A DNA stretch of 64,000 nt from Oricola thermophila (GTDB lineage Bacteria; Pseudomonadota; Alphaproteobacteria; Rhizobiales; Rhizobiaceae), in assembly GCF_013358405.1 (NCBI RefSeq), contig NZ_CP054836.1, forward strand, positions 992,001 to 1,056,000. The letters are read 5' to 3'. The position numbers and the translations under genes are program-made. Position 1 is the first letter of the stretch, and each line of letters opens with the position of its first letter. Below, in pieces: positions 19,591 through 25,951 of the stretch. The notes beneath the pieces are model-generated. The model saw only the letters and a list, made by a program, of their open reading frames with translations, made no database searches and had not been told where the DNA came from.

Positions 19591-19715
19591 TTGGCCTTCT
19601 CCGGCTTCCAGCGCTTGCGGTAGTAATCCACCTTCGCGAGCCATTCACCGAGCCATCCGGGGAAGGCGAGGAAGATGGTACCCCACCAAATTATAAAGAA
19701 TGCCAAGCCACTCAT
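19587..19715 (-). CDS. Small membrane protein
   Basis: 42 residues: MSGLAFFIIWWGTIFLAFPG forms one membrane segment, followed by a basic cytoplasmic-type tail (VDYYRKRWKPEKAK). The start overlaps the ninB stop (ATGA), and its stop overlaps the next start in the same way, a tight operon pattern that supports a real gene despite its size. Confidence 0.55.
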   Translation of the reverse strand: MSGLAFFIIWWGTIFLAFPGWLGEWLAKVDYYRKRWKPEKAK

Positions 19716-20128
19716 GCCGCATTCTCCTGCTTCTCTCTCGGGTCCGTCAGATCAACGCCGTGCGCCGCGCCAAAGGCGAGGATGATTTCAATCAGGTCGC
19801 TGAACTGCTCTTTCGTCATGCGCGACGTGCTCTGGCCGAGGACTACCATTGTGCCTCTGTCGATGCCTGGCACCGCCTCATAATGCCTGTGCGCCGCCGT
19901 GAAGATGTGCTTCCAGTCGTCTGGTGTCAGGTACTGTCCGTACCATTCGACCTCCTTGCTGATCTTCGTGAGCAAGGGCCAGAGCATGGCGTTTTGGTCC
20001 AGCGTCCTCTTGTCGCCGCGCTCGAACGTCAGGCGCGTATCACCAGGCAGCTTCGGATTCTGGATGAGGCGTATTGCTTCATCCTTCATCTCCTGATTGC
20101 GCAGCACCATGACGTATTTCCCGCTCAT
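19712..20128 (-). CDS. ninB: NinB recombination protein
   Basis: 138 residues. NinB (Orf) binds single-stranded DNA and takes part in phage recombination. The segments RTLDQNAMLWPLLTKISKEV, YLTPDDWKHIFTAA and STSRMTKEQFSDLIEIILAF are strong family markers. It lies in the ssb-erf operon, which fits a phage-encoded recombination pathway. Confidence 0.92.
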   Translation of the reverse strand: MSGKYVMVLRNQEMKDEAIRLIQNPKLPGDTRLTFERGDKRTLDQNAMLWPLLTKISKEVEWYGQYLTPDDWKHIFTAAHRHYEAVPGIDRGTMVVLGQSTSRMTKEQFSDLIEIILAFGAAHGVDLTDPREKQENAA

Positions 20129-20137
20129 CGCCGTACC

Positions 20138-20590
20138 CTAAAACGGCAAATCGTCGTCAAGACCGGGCGCGTTAGCTGGCTCATGTGCGAGCTGAGCGTC
20201 GGCCTCGATGTTATAGCCGGACTGCTTATCGTCCATCTTTGGCGCGTCCAGCATTTGCAGGTCGCCACGGTACTTCTGCAGGACGACCTCGGTCGTGTAC
20301 TTGTCCTGTCCGCTCTGGTCCTGCCATTTGCGCGTCTGCAACTGGCCCTCGACATAGACCTTTGAGCCCTTGCGCAGATACTGCTCTGCGACCTTGGCAA
20401 GATGCTCGTTGAAGATGACTACGCGGTGCCATTCCGTGCGTTCCTTCTTGTCGCCAGTGTTTTTGTCGCGCCAGCTTTCGGAGGTCGCGACCGAGAGGGT
20501 GACAACCGGCTCGCCCGAATTGAGCCTGCGCACCTCAGGGTCAGATCCGAGATTGCCGACGAGGATTACCTTGTTGATCGATCCGCTCAT
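20138..20590 (-). CDS. ssb: Single-stranded DNA-binding protein
   Basis: 150 residues. OB-fold [21 protein letters not shown] start, [29 protein letters not shown] and [15 protein letters not shown]. The acidic tip DDDLPF is kept, so it can recruit host repair partners. ATGA overlap with erf. It works with the ERF annealing protein in recombination-dependent replication. Confidence 0.97.
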   Translation of the reverse strand: MSGSINKVILVGNLGSDPEVRRLNSGEPVVTLSVATSESWRDKNTGDKKERTEWHRVVIFNEHLAKVAEQYLRKGSKVYVEGQLQTRKWQDQSGQDKYTTEVVLQKYRGDLQMLDAPKMDDKQSGYNIEADAQLAHEPANAPGLDDDLPF

Positions 20591-21390
20591 TGTTCCAGCT
20601 TCCTTTCTGCTGCCTTGTAGATTCCTGCCAGCTCTTCATACTGGACCTTGCCATCAAGGGCGGCTTCCAGGTCGGCAAACTCGTTCGCAAGTTCGTCAAT
20701 GTCCTTGCAGGCATCCAGACGTTCCGTCGCCTTTTCAAGCCGGTTGAACGTTATGCGTTCCTTGGCTTTCCAGTAATACGTGTCAGGCCAGTACCCGCGC
20801 CGCTTTTCGATCCACTCGGCTTGCTTGTCGAGCGTTGCTAGGTCCTTCGCGTTGTCGATCTTCGATTGGATTGCGGCCCAATTCAGCTCTTCCTTGGCTT
20901 GGTTTGCCGACATCTTCTCACGCGGCCCTTCTCCGACCGGGGCGGCGTCCTTGCCATCTGTGTCATCGACAGCAGCAACGCCTACGAGCGAGGTCAAAGC
21001 GTAGCGCCTGGCATACGTCATTGCTGCGCCCATCGCCTGATGGTTCCCGTTCAGACTGCACACCGGATATTCGCTCTCGATGCTTTCGTCCTTGAATGAA
21101 ACCCGCGTAATCAGCACAATCGTGTTGTCGCGGATGACCGTAGGTTGCGTCAGCGCAAGGCCGTGGCGGGATAGGACAGGCAAGACAGTTTCGAGAACGT
21201 CTCCAATGTCCGCATAGTTGTACTGGTACTTGCCGGTGTCTGCCTTCTTCGACTTCTCCGGGTTGCGCAGTTCTCCCTGAGCTGCAGCAAGCGCAGCGTA
21301 CAGGTTTTCGTGCGTTACGGTTTCATGCTTGGTCATCTTCTGCCCCTTCCCGCCATCTACCGGCGTGAATGTGTCGTGCTTTGCTGTCAT
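20587..21390 (-). CDS. erf: ERF-family single-strand annealing protein
   Basis: 267 residues. ERF recombinases anneal complementary strands and circularise phage genomes. The conserved block is [27 protein letters not shown] and [18 protein letters not shown] followed by DDTDG. The C-terminal third is helical and variable. A start at 21390 overlaps the upstream stop; an internal ATG at 21336 has a stronger GGAAGGGG ribosome site and may be the real one. Confidence 0.9.
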   Translation of the reverse strand: MTAKHDTFTPVDGGKGQKMTKHETVTHENLYAALAAAQGELRNPEKSKKADTGKYQYNYADIGDVLETVLPVLSRHGLALTQPTVIRDNTIVLITRVSFKDESIESEYPVCSLNGNHQAMGAAMTYARRYALTSLVGVAAVDDTDGKDAAPVGEGPREKMSANQAKEELNWAAIQSKIDNAKDLATLDKQAEWIEKRRGYWPDTYYWKAKERITFNRLEKATERLDACKDIDELANEFADLEAALDGKVQYEELAGIYKAAERKLEQ

Positions 21391-21752
21391 TGGTCAGATC
21401 CCTTGATGGCGGTGAGGGCGGCGCGGGCGCGGCGGAACTGCTTCAGCTTGTAGACATCGAATAGATGCCCAGCCATGCAGAGATCCAGTTCATTGTCATC
21501 CCTGAACCCCTCGGTCTCGAGTTCGAACATCTCTCCAGTCATCGCAAACGGCTCCAACGCCTCAATTGCGACGGCAATCTTCGCGCTGTCGCTTTCCAGC
21601 CGATCGACCAGCCAGGCGTTCCACGCCTCGGTGTCATGCGGCAGGCCGTTTGACCGCCGGATCGCCTCCCAAAGCGCCCGATGGTTGTCGAGCGTGCCGA
21701 GCCGCCGGCGCTCGCCCAGCGCCGCGACCTGCGCCTTGTCGGTGTCGGTCAT
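21387..21752 (-). CDS. Phage protein, unknown
   Basis: 121 residues, mixed alpha/beta, with the RARAALTAIKG end shared with the 18871-19053 product. ATGA junctions on both sides place it in the leftward early operon. Not recognised otherwise. Confidence 0.6.
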   Translation of the reverse strand: MTDTDKAQVAALGERRRLGTLDNHRALWEAIRRSNGLPHDTEAWNAWLVDRLESDSAKIAVAIEALEPFAMTGEMFELETEGFRDDNELDLCMAGHLFDVYKLKQFRRARAALTAIKGSDQ

Positions 21753-21967
21753 GCCGCCCCTCCCATCATCGCGATCATGCGGGCACGCTTTGCGGCGATA
21801 ATTTCCAAAACGAGCGCCCGGTGCCGCATTAGCAAATCAATGCGTTCGTTCAGCTTTTTGGCAGCCTTCTCTGCCTCCTCGATCTCCCTCGCTAGACTAA
21901 CCGGGGTGTCGTCGTTAGCGTCAAGTTCGCCAAGTTCGTCTGCAATAGTCTTTTCCAGTTCGTCCAT
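21749..21967 (-). CDS. Coiled-coil phage protein
   Basis: 72 residues, a single long amphipathic helix (IEEAEKAAKKLNERIDLLMR) with an acidic start. Overlaps the next gene by ATGA. No function recognised. Confidence 0.55.
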   Translation of the reverse strand: MDELEKTIADELGELDANDDTPVSLAREIEEAEKAAKKLNERIDLLMRHRALVLEIIAAKRARMIAMMGGAA

Positions 21968-21982
21968 GCGAATTCCCCCGTC

Positions 21983-22192
21983 TCAAGCCGCGCCGCAGCA
22001 GCCAACGGCGGCCGCGATGCGATCCCATTGCGTTGCGATTGCGAAAATACCGATCATCAGCGAACCGGCTGCCACCACCGCGACCGCCGCTGCATCGCGC
22101 AGTGCCTGGTGTGCTTGTTCGGCCTTGAGGCTGTGGTAGAAGTGTCCGCCGCGCATCTCGGCAAGCATGGCGTCGTATTCGTGAGAGGTCAT
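21983..22192 (-). CDS. Small membrane phage protein
   Basis: 69 residues: an N-terminal soluble part MTSHEYDAMLAEMRGGHFYH, then a membrane segment (about residues 34-54, AAAVAVVAAGSLMIGIFAI) and a short tail ending CCGAA. Overlaps the upstream gene's stop. Unknown role. Confidence 0.5.
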   Translation of the reverse strand: MTSHEYDAMLAEMRGGHFYHSLKAEQAHQALRDAAAVAVVAAGSLMIGIFAIATQWDRIAAAVGCCGAA

Positions 22193-22530
22193 GATGATTC
22201 TCCTCGGGCTTTGGCAAGGGCGGCGCGGGAGCTTGCGCAGCGCGTGCACGGCTTCTTCTCCGGGCTCTCCTCGGTGATCAGGTCCAGAACATCGACCGCC
22301 ATTCCAGTGCCCTTGCAGACCGGGCAGTTGCGAACCTGCATGTCGAGTTCGTGGTACAGTTCCGGCGCGGCTGCCATGAGGTTGCCATTGGCTCGCGCGA
22401 TATTGTACGGACGCTTGAGGTTGATGGTGCAAATTACTCCCTCTGTTTCAGAGATAACAAAGGGAGGTTCACCGGGGTCATATGGATTACCGCCGCAACG
22501 CCACGGTCCCTTCGTCCACTTCTCCGTCAT
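22189..22530 (-). CDS. Phage protein with a two-CxxC zinc-ribbon-like region
   Basis: 113 residues from MTEKWTKGPWRCGGNP. The first half resembles a common phage small protein that ends in AAAPELYHEL; the second half has CPVCKGTG and CTRC, a likely zinc site. The start was chosen by its position after the upstream gene and its recognisable opening; an upstream ATG would overlap that gene heavily. Confidence 0.6.
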   Translation of the reverse strand: MTEKWTKGPWRCGGNPYDPGEPPFVISETEGVICTINLKRPYNIARANGNLMAAAPELYHELDMQVRNCPVCKGTGMAVDVLDLITEESPEKKPCTRCASSRAALAKARGESS

Positions 22531-22541
22531 CTCCGCCTCCC

Positions 22542-22895
22542 TCAAACCGTCTCGAACCAGCCAAGCCGGTGCTCGGCGTTCGGATCGACGCGGGGCAGGT
22601 CGTCCATTTCCTGCTCGATCCTGTCGCGGATCGGGGCAACCAGGTCTGCCCATGCGTCGGCCAGTGCTTCGCGGAAGCCTGCCGTGTCGATCTCGACATT
22701 GGCGTCTATCGCCGCCTGCAATGCGCCGGCACAGATCAGGTCGATTGCGGCTTCATTCGTCATGCCAGCATCGCGGAGAATGTCGGATGCTGTCTGCCAG
22801 CCGGGCGCCTCAACGTCGATGGCCGGGAGTGCGTCGGCAATAGCGACCAGCTTGCGGCCCGTTTCGTTGGTCGTGTTGTGGAGCGGGTGTTTCAT
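22542..22895 (-). CDS. Phage protein, unknown
   Basis: 117 residues from MKHPLHNTTNETGRKL, mostly helical (FREALADAWADLVAPIRDRI). GGAGG ribosome site before ATG 22895, and an ATGA overlap with the upstream stop. Function not recognised. Confidence 0.55.
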   Translation of the reverse strand: MKHPLHNTTNETGRKLVAIADALPAIDVEAPGWQTASDILRDAGMTNEAAIDLICAGALQAAIDANVEIDTAGFREALADAWADLVAPIRDRIEQEMDDLPRVDPNAEHRLGWFETV

Positions 22896-23203
22896 GACGC
22901 GAACCTCCATGTGAGGTTGGCGTGCTTTTCCGCGTCGTAAGGTGCCCACTGCGTTCCGCAAATCATCGCTCCGCAGGGGAGCGGCATCCATTTTTCAAAT
23001 GGGTCTATTACGACCCCGAAGTGCTCATATTCGCCGGGAAGGCTGTGGTGTCGGTACTTGCCCCACGCGGCCACGACCGGGAAGTCCATCATCTCGTTGC
23101 GCATCCAGACCCACCGGCCATCCTTTGGCGCGGATTTGACATCGCGCCAGTCGAGGCCGTAGTCGTCGGATTTGTATGCCGTCTTCGTCTCTGCCTGTGT
23201 CAT
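22892..23203 (-). CDS. Phage protein, unknown (DUF551-like layout)
   Basis: 103 residues. The core WRDVKSAPKDGRWVWMRNEM and WMPLPC pattern (W-x2-(I/V)-x-S/T-AP-KDG ... W-MPLP) resembles the DUF551 type found also at 57562-57951. The ribosome site GGAGAGAG precedes ATG 23203 and lies directly after a hairpin repeat. Confidence 0.55.
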   Translation of the reverse strand: MTQAETKTAYKSDDYGLDWRDVKSAPKDGRWVWMRNEMMDFPVVAAWGKYRHHSLPGEYEHFGVVIDPFEKWMPLPCGAMICGTQWAPYDAEKHANLTWRFAS

Positions 23204-23212
23204 CGTCTCTCT

Positions 23213-23234
23213 CCATCTTCCCGGACGGGCCGGG
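23213..23234 (-). repeat. Hairpin junction repeat, copy 1
   Basis: 22 bp matching 23490-23511 with one mismatch. On the minus strand it forms CCCGG-CCCGT-CCGGG, a 5-bp stem, immediately before the ribosome site of the 23203 gene. The only difference from copy 2 is in the loop. No T-run follows, so it is not a standard terminator. Confidence 0.7.
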
Positions 23235-23244
23235 TGTTGAGCTG

Positions 23245-23463
23245 TCAGTAGGACGGGCCACGTTCTTTCGAGTCGGGGTGGTATTGGGTCGGTGCTGTAG
23301 ACCGCCAAGCTCCGTTTTTATCCACGTAGGCCGTGCGCCGCGCCTCTGCCTTCATCGCCTTGGTGCGGTAGGGCTTTCGGTTCGTCATGTCGCGCACGCC
23401 TTCGCGCGTCAGCTTGGTCATGAAGGCGATCTGCGTCGCGGTGAGAAGGTGGCGATTGATCAT
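23245..23463 (-). CDS. Small basic phage protein
   Basis: 72 residues, MINRHLLTATQIAFMTKLTR opening then a strongly basic middle (NRKPYRTKAMKAEARRT). A possible nucleic-acid-binding protein by charge only. The start follows the second hairpin repeat. Confidence 0.5.
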   Translation of the reverse strand: MINRHLLTATQIAFMTKLTREGVRDMTNRKPYRTKAMKAEARRTAYVDKNGAWRSTAPTQYHPDSKERGPSY

Positions 23464-23489
23464 TTTGCTTCTCCTATCAGTGCGGTTTT

Positions 23490-23511
23490 CCATCTTCCCG
23501 GATGGGCCGGG
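23490..23511 (-). repeat. Hairpin junction repeat, copy 2
   Basis: Same element as 23213-23234, minus-strand stem CCCGG-CCCAT-CCGGG, placed about 27 bp before the start of the 23463 gene. The two copies suggest a functional leader structure or a recombination linker. Confidence 0.7.
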
Positions 23512-23524
23512 GTATTGGGTTGGA

Positions 23525-23767
23525 TTAGTTGGCCGGGAATGCCGCGTTCTTGTCGATGTGCTTCCAGTACGCTGCAACGATGTCGGTGCAGGCACCTTCC
23601 TTCGTTTTGTCGGCGCCGGTCGTAATCGAGCGTTCCTCGCCATGAAGCGACCAGAACCATTCATTGGACCAGCCCGGCTGCCAGACAGCGCCACGGCGCT
23701 TGCCGTCCTCGTTCAAGTAGATGATGCGCTCGTTCTGCTCGTCGTAATCGAAGGTGAGGGTCGCCAT
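23525..23767 (-). CDS. First gene of the leftward early operon, unknown
   Basis: 80 residues from MATLTFDYDEQNERIIYLNE, beta-rich with several tryptophans (QPGWSNEWFWSLHGEE). It is the promoter-proximal gene under the operator-controlled leftward promoter, the place where lambdoid phages often put anti-termination or host-takeover factors, but nothing in the sequence shows such a role. Confidence 0.6.
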   Translation of the reverse strand: MATLTFDYDEQNERIIYLNEDGKRRGAVWQPGWSNEWFWSLHGEERSITTGADKTKEGACTDIVAAYWKHIDKNAAFPAN

Positions 23768-23801
23768 TGTTCCTGTCCCATCGTTCGGTGTTGATGGTGG
23801 T

Positions 23802-23831
23802 ACTATATGCGGGGACATATCCCCTTGTCAA
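23802..23831 (-). promoter_or_regulatory. Leftward early promoter with operator O1
   Basis: Minus strand: TTGACA (23831-23826), an 18-bp spacer and TATAGT (23807-23802). The spacer contains GGGGATATGTCCCC, operator O1 (core 23812-23823, GGGA-N4-TCCC). Bound repressor would block RNA polymerase directly. It drives the 23767-18304 operon. Confidence 0.8.
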
Positions 23832-23843
23832 GGGACCAATCCC
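23832..23843. promoter_or_regulatory. Operator O2, GGGA-N4-TCCC
   Basis: GGGACCAATCCC, 20 bp centre-to-centre from O1, or about two helical turns, next to the -35 box of the leftward promoter. Suitable for cooperative repressor binding. Confidence 0.65.
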
Positions 23844-23863
23844 GAATTAATTGTAGCGCAATC

Positions 23864-23884
23864 GGGATCAATCCCTTATAAGGG
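23864..23884. promoter_or_regulatory. Operator O3 and palindrome before the winged-helix gene
   Basis: GGGATCAATCCC (23864-23875) overlaps the perfect palindrome CCCTTATAAGGG (23873-23884). A TTATAA -10-like box (23876-23881) lies 8 bp before ATG 23890, so any transcript from here would have almost no leader. The -35 side is weak. Confidence 0.55.
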
Positions 23885-23889
23885 TAATC

Positions 23890-24186
23890 ATGGAACAGGA
23901 AGAGAAAGCAGAAACCGCAAAATGGCTCAGGCGGCGTGACGCGTGGATACGTCACCTCGTTTCAAGCCCGCACGTGAGCCGTAATGCAAAGGTCGTCGGC
24001 GTTTATCTGGCGATGAGGATGAGCGCTAAACGGCCCTTCACCTATCCGGGCATCAAGACCATTGCACGCGCTCTCGATACATCATCGAGACACGTGTCTA
24101 GGGCTATCTCGGATCTTGAGGAGGAGATGTTTATTAGGGTTGACCGCCCAAAGGGCAGGGTGCCTCGTTACAGGCTAGACCTATGA
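23890..24186 (+). CDS. Winged-helix DNA-binding protein (replication-initiator-like N-domain)
   Basis: 98 residues. A helix-turn-helix pattern IKTIARALDTSSRHVSRAIS is followed by a wing-like DLEEEMFIRVDRPKGRVPRYRL. This looks like the N-terminal domain of phage replication proteins of the HTH_36 class, which normally continue into a repeat-rich linker; here a stop follows at once. The following DNA carries tandem repeats. It may be a complete small regulator or a shortened initiator. Confidence 0.65.
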   Translation: MEQEEKAETAKWLRRRDAWIRHLVSSPHVSRNAKVVGVYLAMRMSAKRPFTYPGIKTIARALDTSSRHVSRAISDLEEEMFIRVDRPKGRVPRYRLDL

Positions 24187-24270
24187 CACATATGTCGTGA
24201 CCACCCATGACACATATGTCATCCGAAATACGGAAAGCTGAAATACGGAAAGGGTTTTTATTTTATAGGA
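24183..24270. repeat. Iteron-like repeats and AT-rich stretch (candidate origin)
   Basis: Two exact 14-bp copies of ATGACACATATGTC (24183-24196, 24207-24220; 24-bp period), each with palindromic arms TGACA/TGTC, are followed by two copies of GAAATACGGAAAG (24225-24237, 24240-24252; 15-bp period) and then an AT-rich run (24253-24270). This is the layout of an initiator-bound origin beside its initiator gene. Function is inferred. Confidence 0.45.
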
Positions 24271-24272
24271 TA

Positions 24273-24650
24273 TCAGGCTCTGAGTCTGGAGTCTGATATC
24301 TCTAGGGCCTGAGCGTTCAAAAGGCCCACCACGAGATCAGCGATATAATCGGCCCGCTGATGGCGATTTTTTTGAGACGACATAACCGCCAAAACGGCAC
24401 GCCTTACCTGATCTTCGGTAAACAAATTTTGGGGGGTGTCGTCCCGAACGGGCTCGTCCCCGGTTAGTTCGGAAACCGATACCTGGAGCACAGAAGCCAG
24501 CTTTCGAAGGCTCTCTATCTGAGGGCTCTTCACCTTTTTCAGGTCACGAATGAAGCTTTCCGACAATCCGGCAGCCTTCGAGGCAGCGGTCGCCGAGATG
24601 TTGAGCTTAGCCAGACGCTCTTCGATGCGTTTTATCAGCTTTTCATTCAT
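24273..24650 (-). CDS. XRE-family prophage repressor (short form)
   Basis: 125 residues from MNEKLIKRIEERLAKLNISA. The HTH is ATAASKAAGLSESFIRDLKK with LRKLASVLQVSVSELTGDEP following. The C-terminal half is helical and lacks the S24 peptidase domain (no Ser-Lys autocleavage region), so induction cannot be by classic self-cleavage. It faces the Cro-like gene across operators O4 and O5. An upstream in-frame ATG (24686) would overlap O5. Called as the immunity repressor from context. Confidence 0.85.
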   Translation of the reverse strand: MNEKLIKRIEERLAKLNISATAASKAAGLSESFIRDLKKVKSPQIESLRKLASVLQVSVSELTGDEPVRDDTPQNLFTEDQVRRAVLAVMSSQKNRHQRADYIADLVVGLLNAQALEISDSRLRA

Positions 24651-24687
24651 GGCGTCGATTCTGCATTTTCTTGTCCCCATTTCCATC

Positions 24688-24699
24688 GGGAAGTTTCCC
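24688..24699. promoter_or_regulatory. Operator O5, GGGA-N4-TCCC
   Basis: GGGAAGTTTCCC, 23 bp centre-to-centre from O4, between the repressor start and the rightward promoter. It would let the repressor control its own gene. Confidence 0.6.
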
Positions 24700-24729
24700 T
24701 TGACACATCGGGGACGCATCCCCTATATT
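24700..24729 (+). promoter_or_regulatory. Rightward early promoter with operator O4
   Basis: TTGACA (24700-24705), an 18-bp spacer and TATATT (24724-24729). The spacer holds GGGGACGCATCCCC (O4 core 24711-24722). The design is identical to the leftward promoter. The first ATG (24736) is 6 bp after the -10 box, so the transcript is predicted to be leaderless. Confidence 0.82.
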
Positions 24730-24735
24730 GGCTCC

Positions 24736-24972
24736 ATGATGAGCAAGAACAGACTTCACCTGACACAGGACAAGATCAGAGAGGCCCTCATTTCCAGGGC
24801 CGAGGCGTTCGGCGCGAAGCGTGGGATGAGCCTTTCGTCAATTGGTCTCGCATCCGTGCGGGATTCCAAGTTTCTGCATCGCGTGAAGAACGGCGAAAAC
24901 TTCAACATCAACACGTACCAGCGTGTCGTTGACTGGCTCGATGCTGCCGAGAGGGACGGGAGGGCGGCATGA
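24736..24972 (+). CDS. Cro-like HTH protein
   Basis: 78 residues, MMSKNRLHLTQDKIREALIS start. The LSSIGLASVRDSKFLHRVKN stretch and FNINTYQRVVDWLD are a pattern of small HTH proteins found beside repressors in Hyphomicrobiales prophages. It is the first gene from the rightward promoter, the Cro position. The end (DGRAA) and the junction DNA are repeated at the end of the next gene. Start choice between the two adjacent ATGs (24736/24739) is open. Confidence 0.7.
   Translation: MMSKNRLHLTQDKIREALISRAEAFGAKRGMSLSSIGLASVRDSKFLHRVKNGENFNINTYQRVVDWLDAAERDGRAA
24955..24972 (+). repeat. 18-bp gene-junction repeat, copy 1
   Basis: GACGGGAGGGCGGCATGA, exactly repeated at 25431-25448. It encodes the end (GRAA) of one gene and holds the GGGAGG ribosome site and the ATG of the next. 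Confidence 0.85.
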
Positions 24973-25448
24973 GTTGCGCGACTTTCATCTACGCACTTGA
25001 GTGCGAAGGGTTCGTAAAGATTGGGGTGACATCCAGCCCGCGCAACAGGCTTGCAGTCGCTCAGACGATGTCCCCGTTCAACGTCGAACTCATAGGCTTC
25101 TTTGAGGGCACAGAAGGTGACGAGCGCGATCTCCACGAAAGGTTCGCTGATTTTCACCATAGGGGAGAGTGGTTTAAGAAAGAAGGGGACCTTGCGAGGT
25201 GGTGTGATGGCATCGCTGGTCGCGGATTGAATAACAGCGCGATTGTTCATTTGAGGAAGTACCTGAAGGCCAAACGCGGTCGTCTTACGTCCCTTGCCAA
25301 CGGCATTGGTGTTCGACCTGGAACAATATCGCAATGGGATCGCATCCCTGCTGATCGTGTATTCGCGGTTTCGAGGCTTACGGGAATCCCTATCGAGGAG
25401 CTCCGCCCTGACCTCGTTAATGCATGCGATGACGGGAGGGCGGCATGA
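24969..25448 (+). CDS. T5orf172/MUG113 (GIY-YIG-like) domain fused to a YdaS/Cro-like HTH
   Basis: 159 residues, two parts. Residues about 5-72 (FIYALECEGFVKIGVTSSP, NRLAVAQTMSPFNVELIGFF, DLHERFADFHHRGEWFK) fit the T5orf172/MUG113 group of the GIY-YIG superfamily. Residues about 95-150 (LKAKRGRLTSLANGIGVRPG, TISQWDRIPADRVFAVSRLT, IPIEELRPDL) fit YdaS/Cro-type HTH proteins. ATGA overlap with the Cro-like gene. It could be a DNA-targeted nuclease or a regulator with a sensor domain; neither is shown. Confidence 0.8.
   Translation: MSCATFIYALECEGFVKIGVTSSPRNRLAVAQTMSPFNVELIGFFEGTEGDERDLHERFADFHHRGEWFKKEGDLARWCDGIAGRGLNNSAIVHLRKYLKAKRGRLTSLANGIGVRPGTISQWDRIPADRVFAVSRLTGIPIEELRPDLVNACDDGRAA
25431..25448 (+). 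repeat. 18-bp gene-junction repeat, copy 2
   Basis: Exact copy of 24955-24972, again with the GRAA end, GGGAGG ribosome site and next ATG. Confidence 0.85.
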
Positions 25449-25615
25449 CCCGCATCATTCTCATAGTAGCGACGGTATCTCTCGCAATCACCTGCATTGC
25501 TGCGGCCATCATCTGCGCGGGTGCTGGAGACCCATTCATGCCGCTCATGTACCTGTTCGGCGCAATGCTGAACGGAGCGTTCGCCGGCGCACTCATTGGG
25601 ATTGGGCGAGAGTAA
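25445..25615 (+). CDS. Small two-segment membrane protein
   Basis: 56 residues. Two membrane segments: about residues 4-25 (IILIVATVSLAITCIAAAII) and 34-53 (MYLFGAMLNGAFAGALIGIG). The ribosome site and ATG come from the junction repeat, with an ATGA overlap. Small and unrecognised, but well supported by coupling. Confidence 0.6.
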   Translation: MTRIILIVATVSLAITCIAAAIICAGAGDPFMPLMYLFGAMLNGAFAGALIGIGRE

Positions 25616-25617
25616 TG

Positions 25618-25863
25618 TTACGCCTTCATCGCCCATACCTTCCCGCCAAGAAACGCGGCAGTCCCCTTGATGCAATCCGTTATGACTGCTCTCGGCATAA
25701 TGGCCTTCGCGATGATGTGTTTCTCGCGGGTGCCATCCAGGCCGGATCGCTGCTCGGAGTAAAACGCTATCCTCCACACATTCGGCGCGACCTCCTCCGC
25801 GTATGCGATCCCAGAGATAAAAACATCCGGCACATAGACCGGCTCGATGAACTGGTCCGACAC
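25618..25863 (-). CDS. Small rhizobial prophage protein, unknown
   Basis: 81 residues, GTG start with a GGGGAG ribosome site. The opening SDQFIEPVYVPDVFISGIA and the later KHIIAKAIMPRAVITDCI match a recurrent small protein family in Hyphomicrobiales prophages. It is a lone minus-strand gene within the rightward early region, convergent with the membrane gene, so it may be expressed in the lysogen. Confidence 0.65.
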   Translation of the reverse strand: MSDQFIEPVYVPDVFISGIAYAEEVAPNVWRIAFYSEQRSGLDGTREKHIIAKAIMPRAVITDCIKGTAAFLGGKVWAMKA

Positions 25864-25882
25864 GTATCACTCCCCAACGTAA

Positions 25883-25918
25883 GGGAAGTTTCACGCCACA
25901 ATCCTTACCGAAAGGTAA
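25883..25918. promoter_or_regulatory. Half-conserved operator and a GAAA-capped hairpin
   Basis: GGGAAGTTTCAC (25883-25894) differs from O5 by one base. A perfect TTACC-GAAA-GGTAA hairpin follows (25905-25918). Both lie between the divergent starts at 25863 (-) and 25952 (+). Confidence 0.35.
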
Positions 25919-25951
25919 ACGGATTCGCTCACATTTGCGGGAGGGCATGAG

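Noticed and set aside
23213..23511. CRISPR array
   Set aside because: Only two copies of the repeat, with a gene between them; no spacer periodicity and no cas genes.
24264..24297. Terminator at the repressor 3' end (GATATCAG ... CTGATATC)
   Set aside because: The 8-bp stem is real, but no T-run follows on either strand and one arm lies in the repressor coding end. Not called as a terminator.
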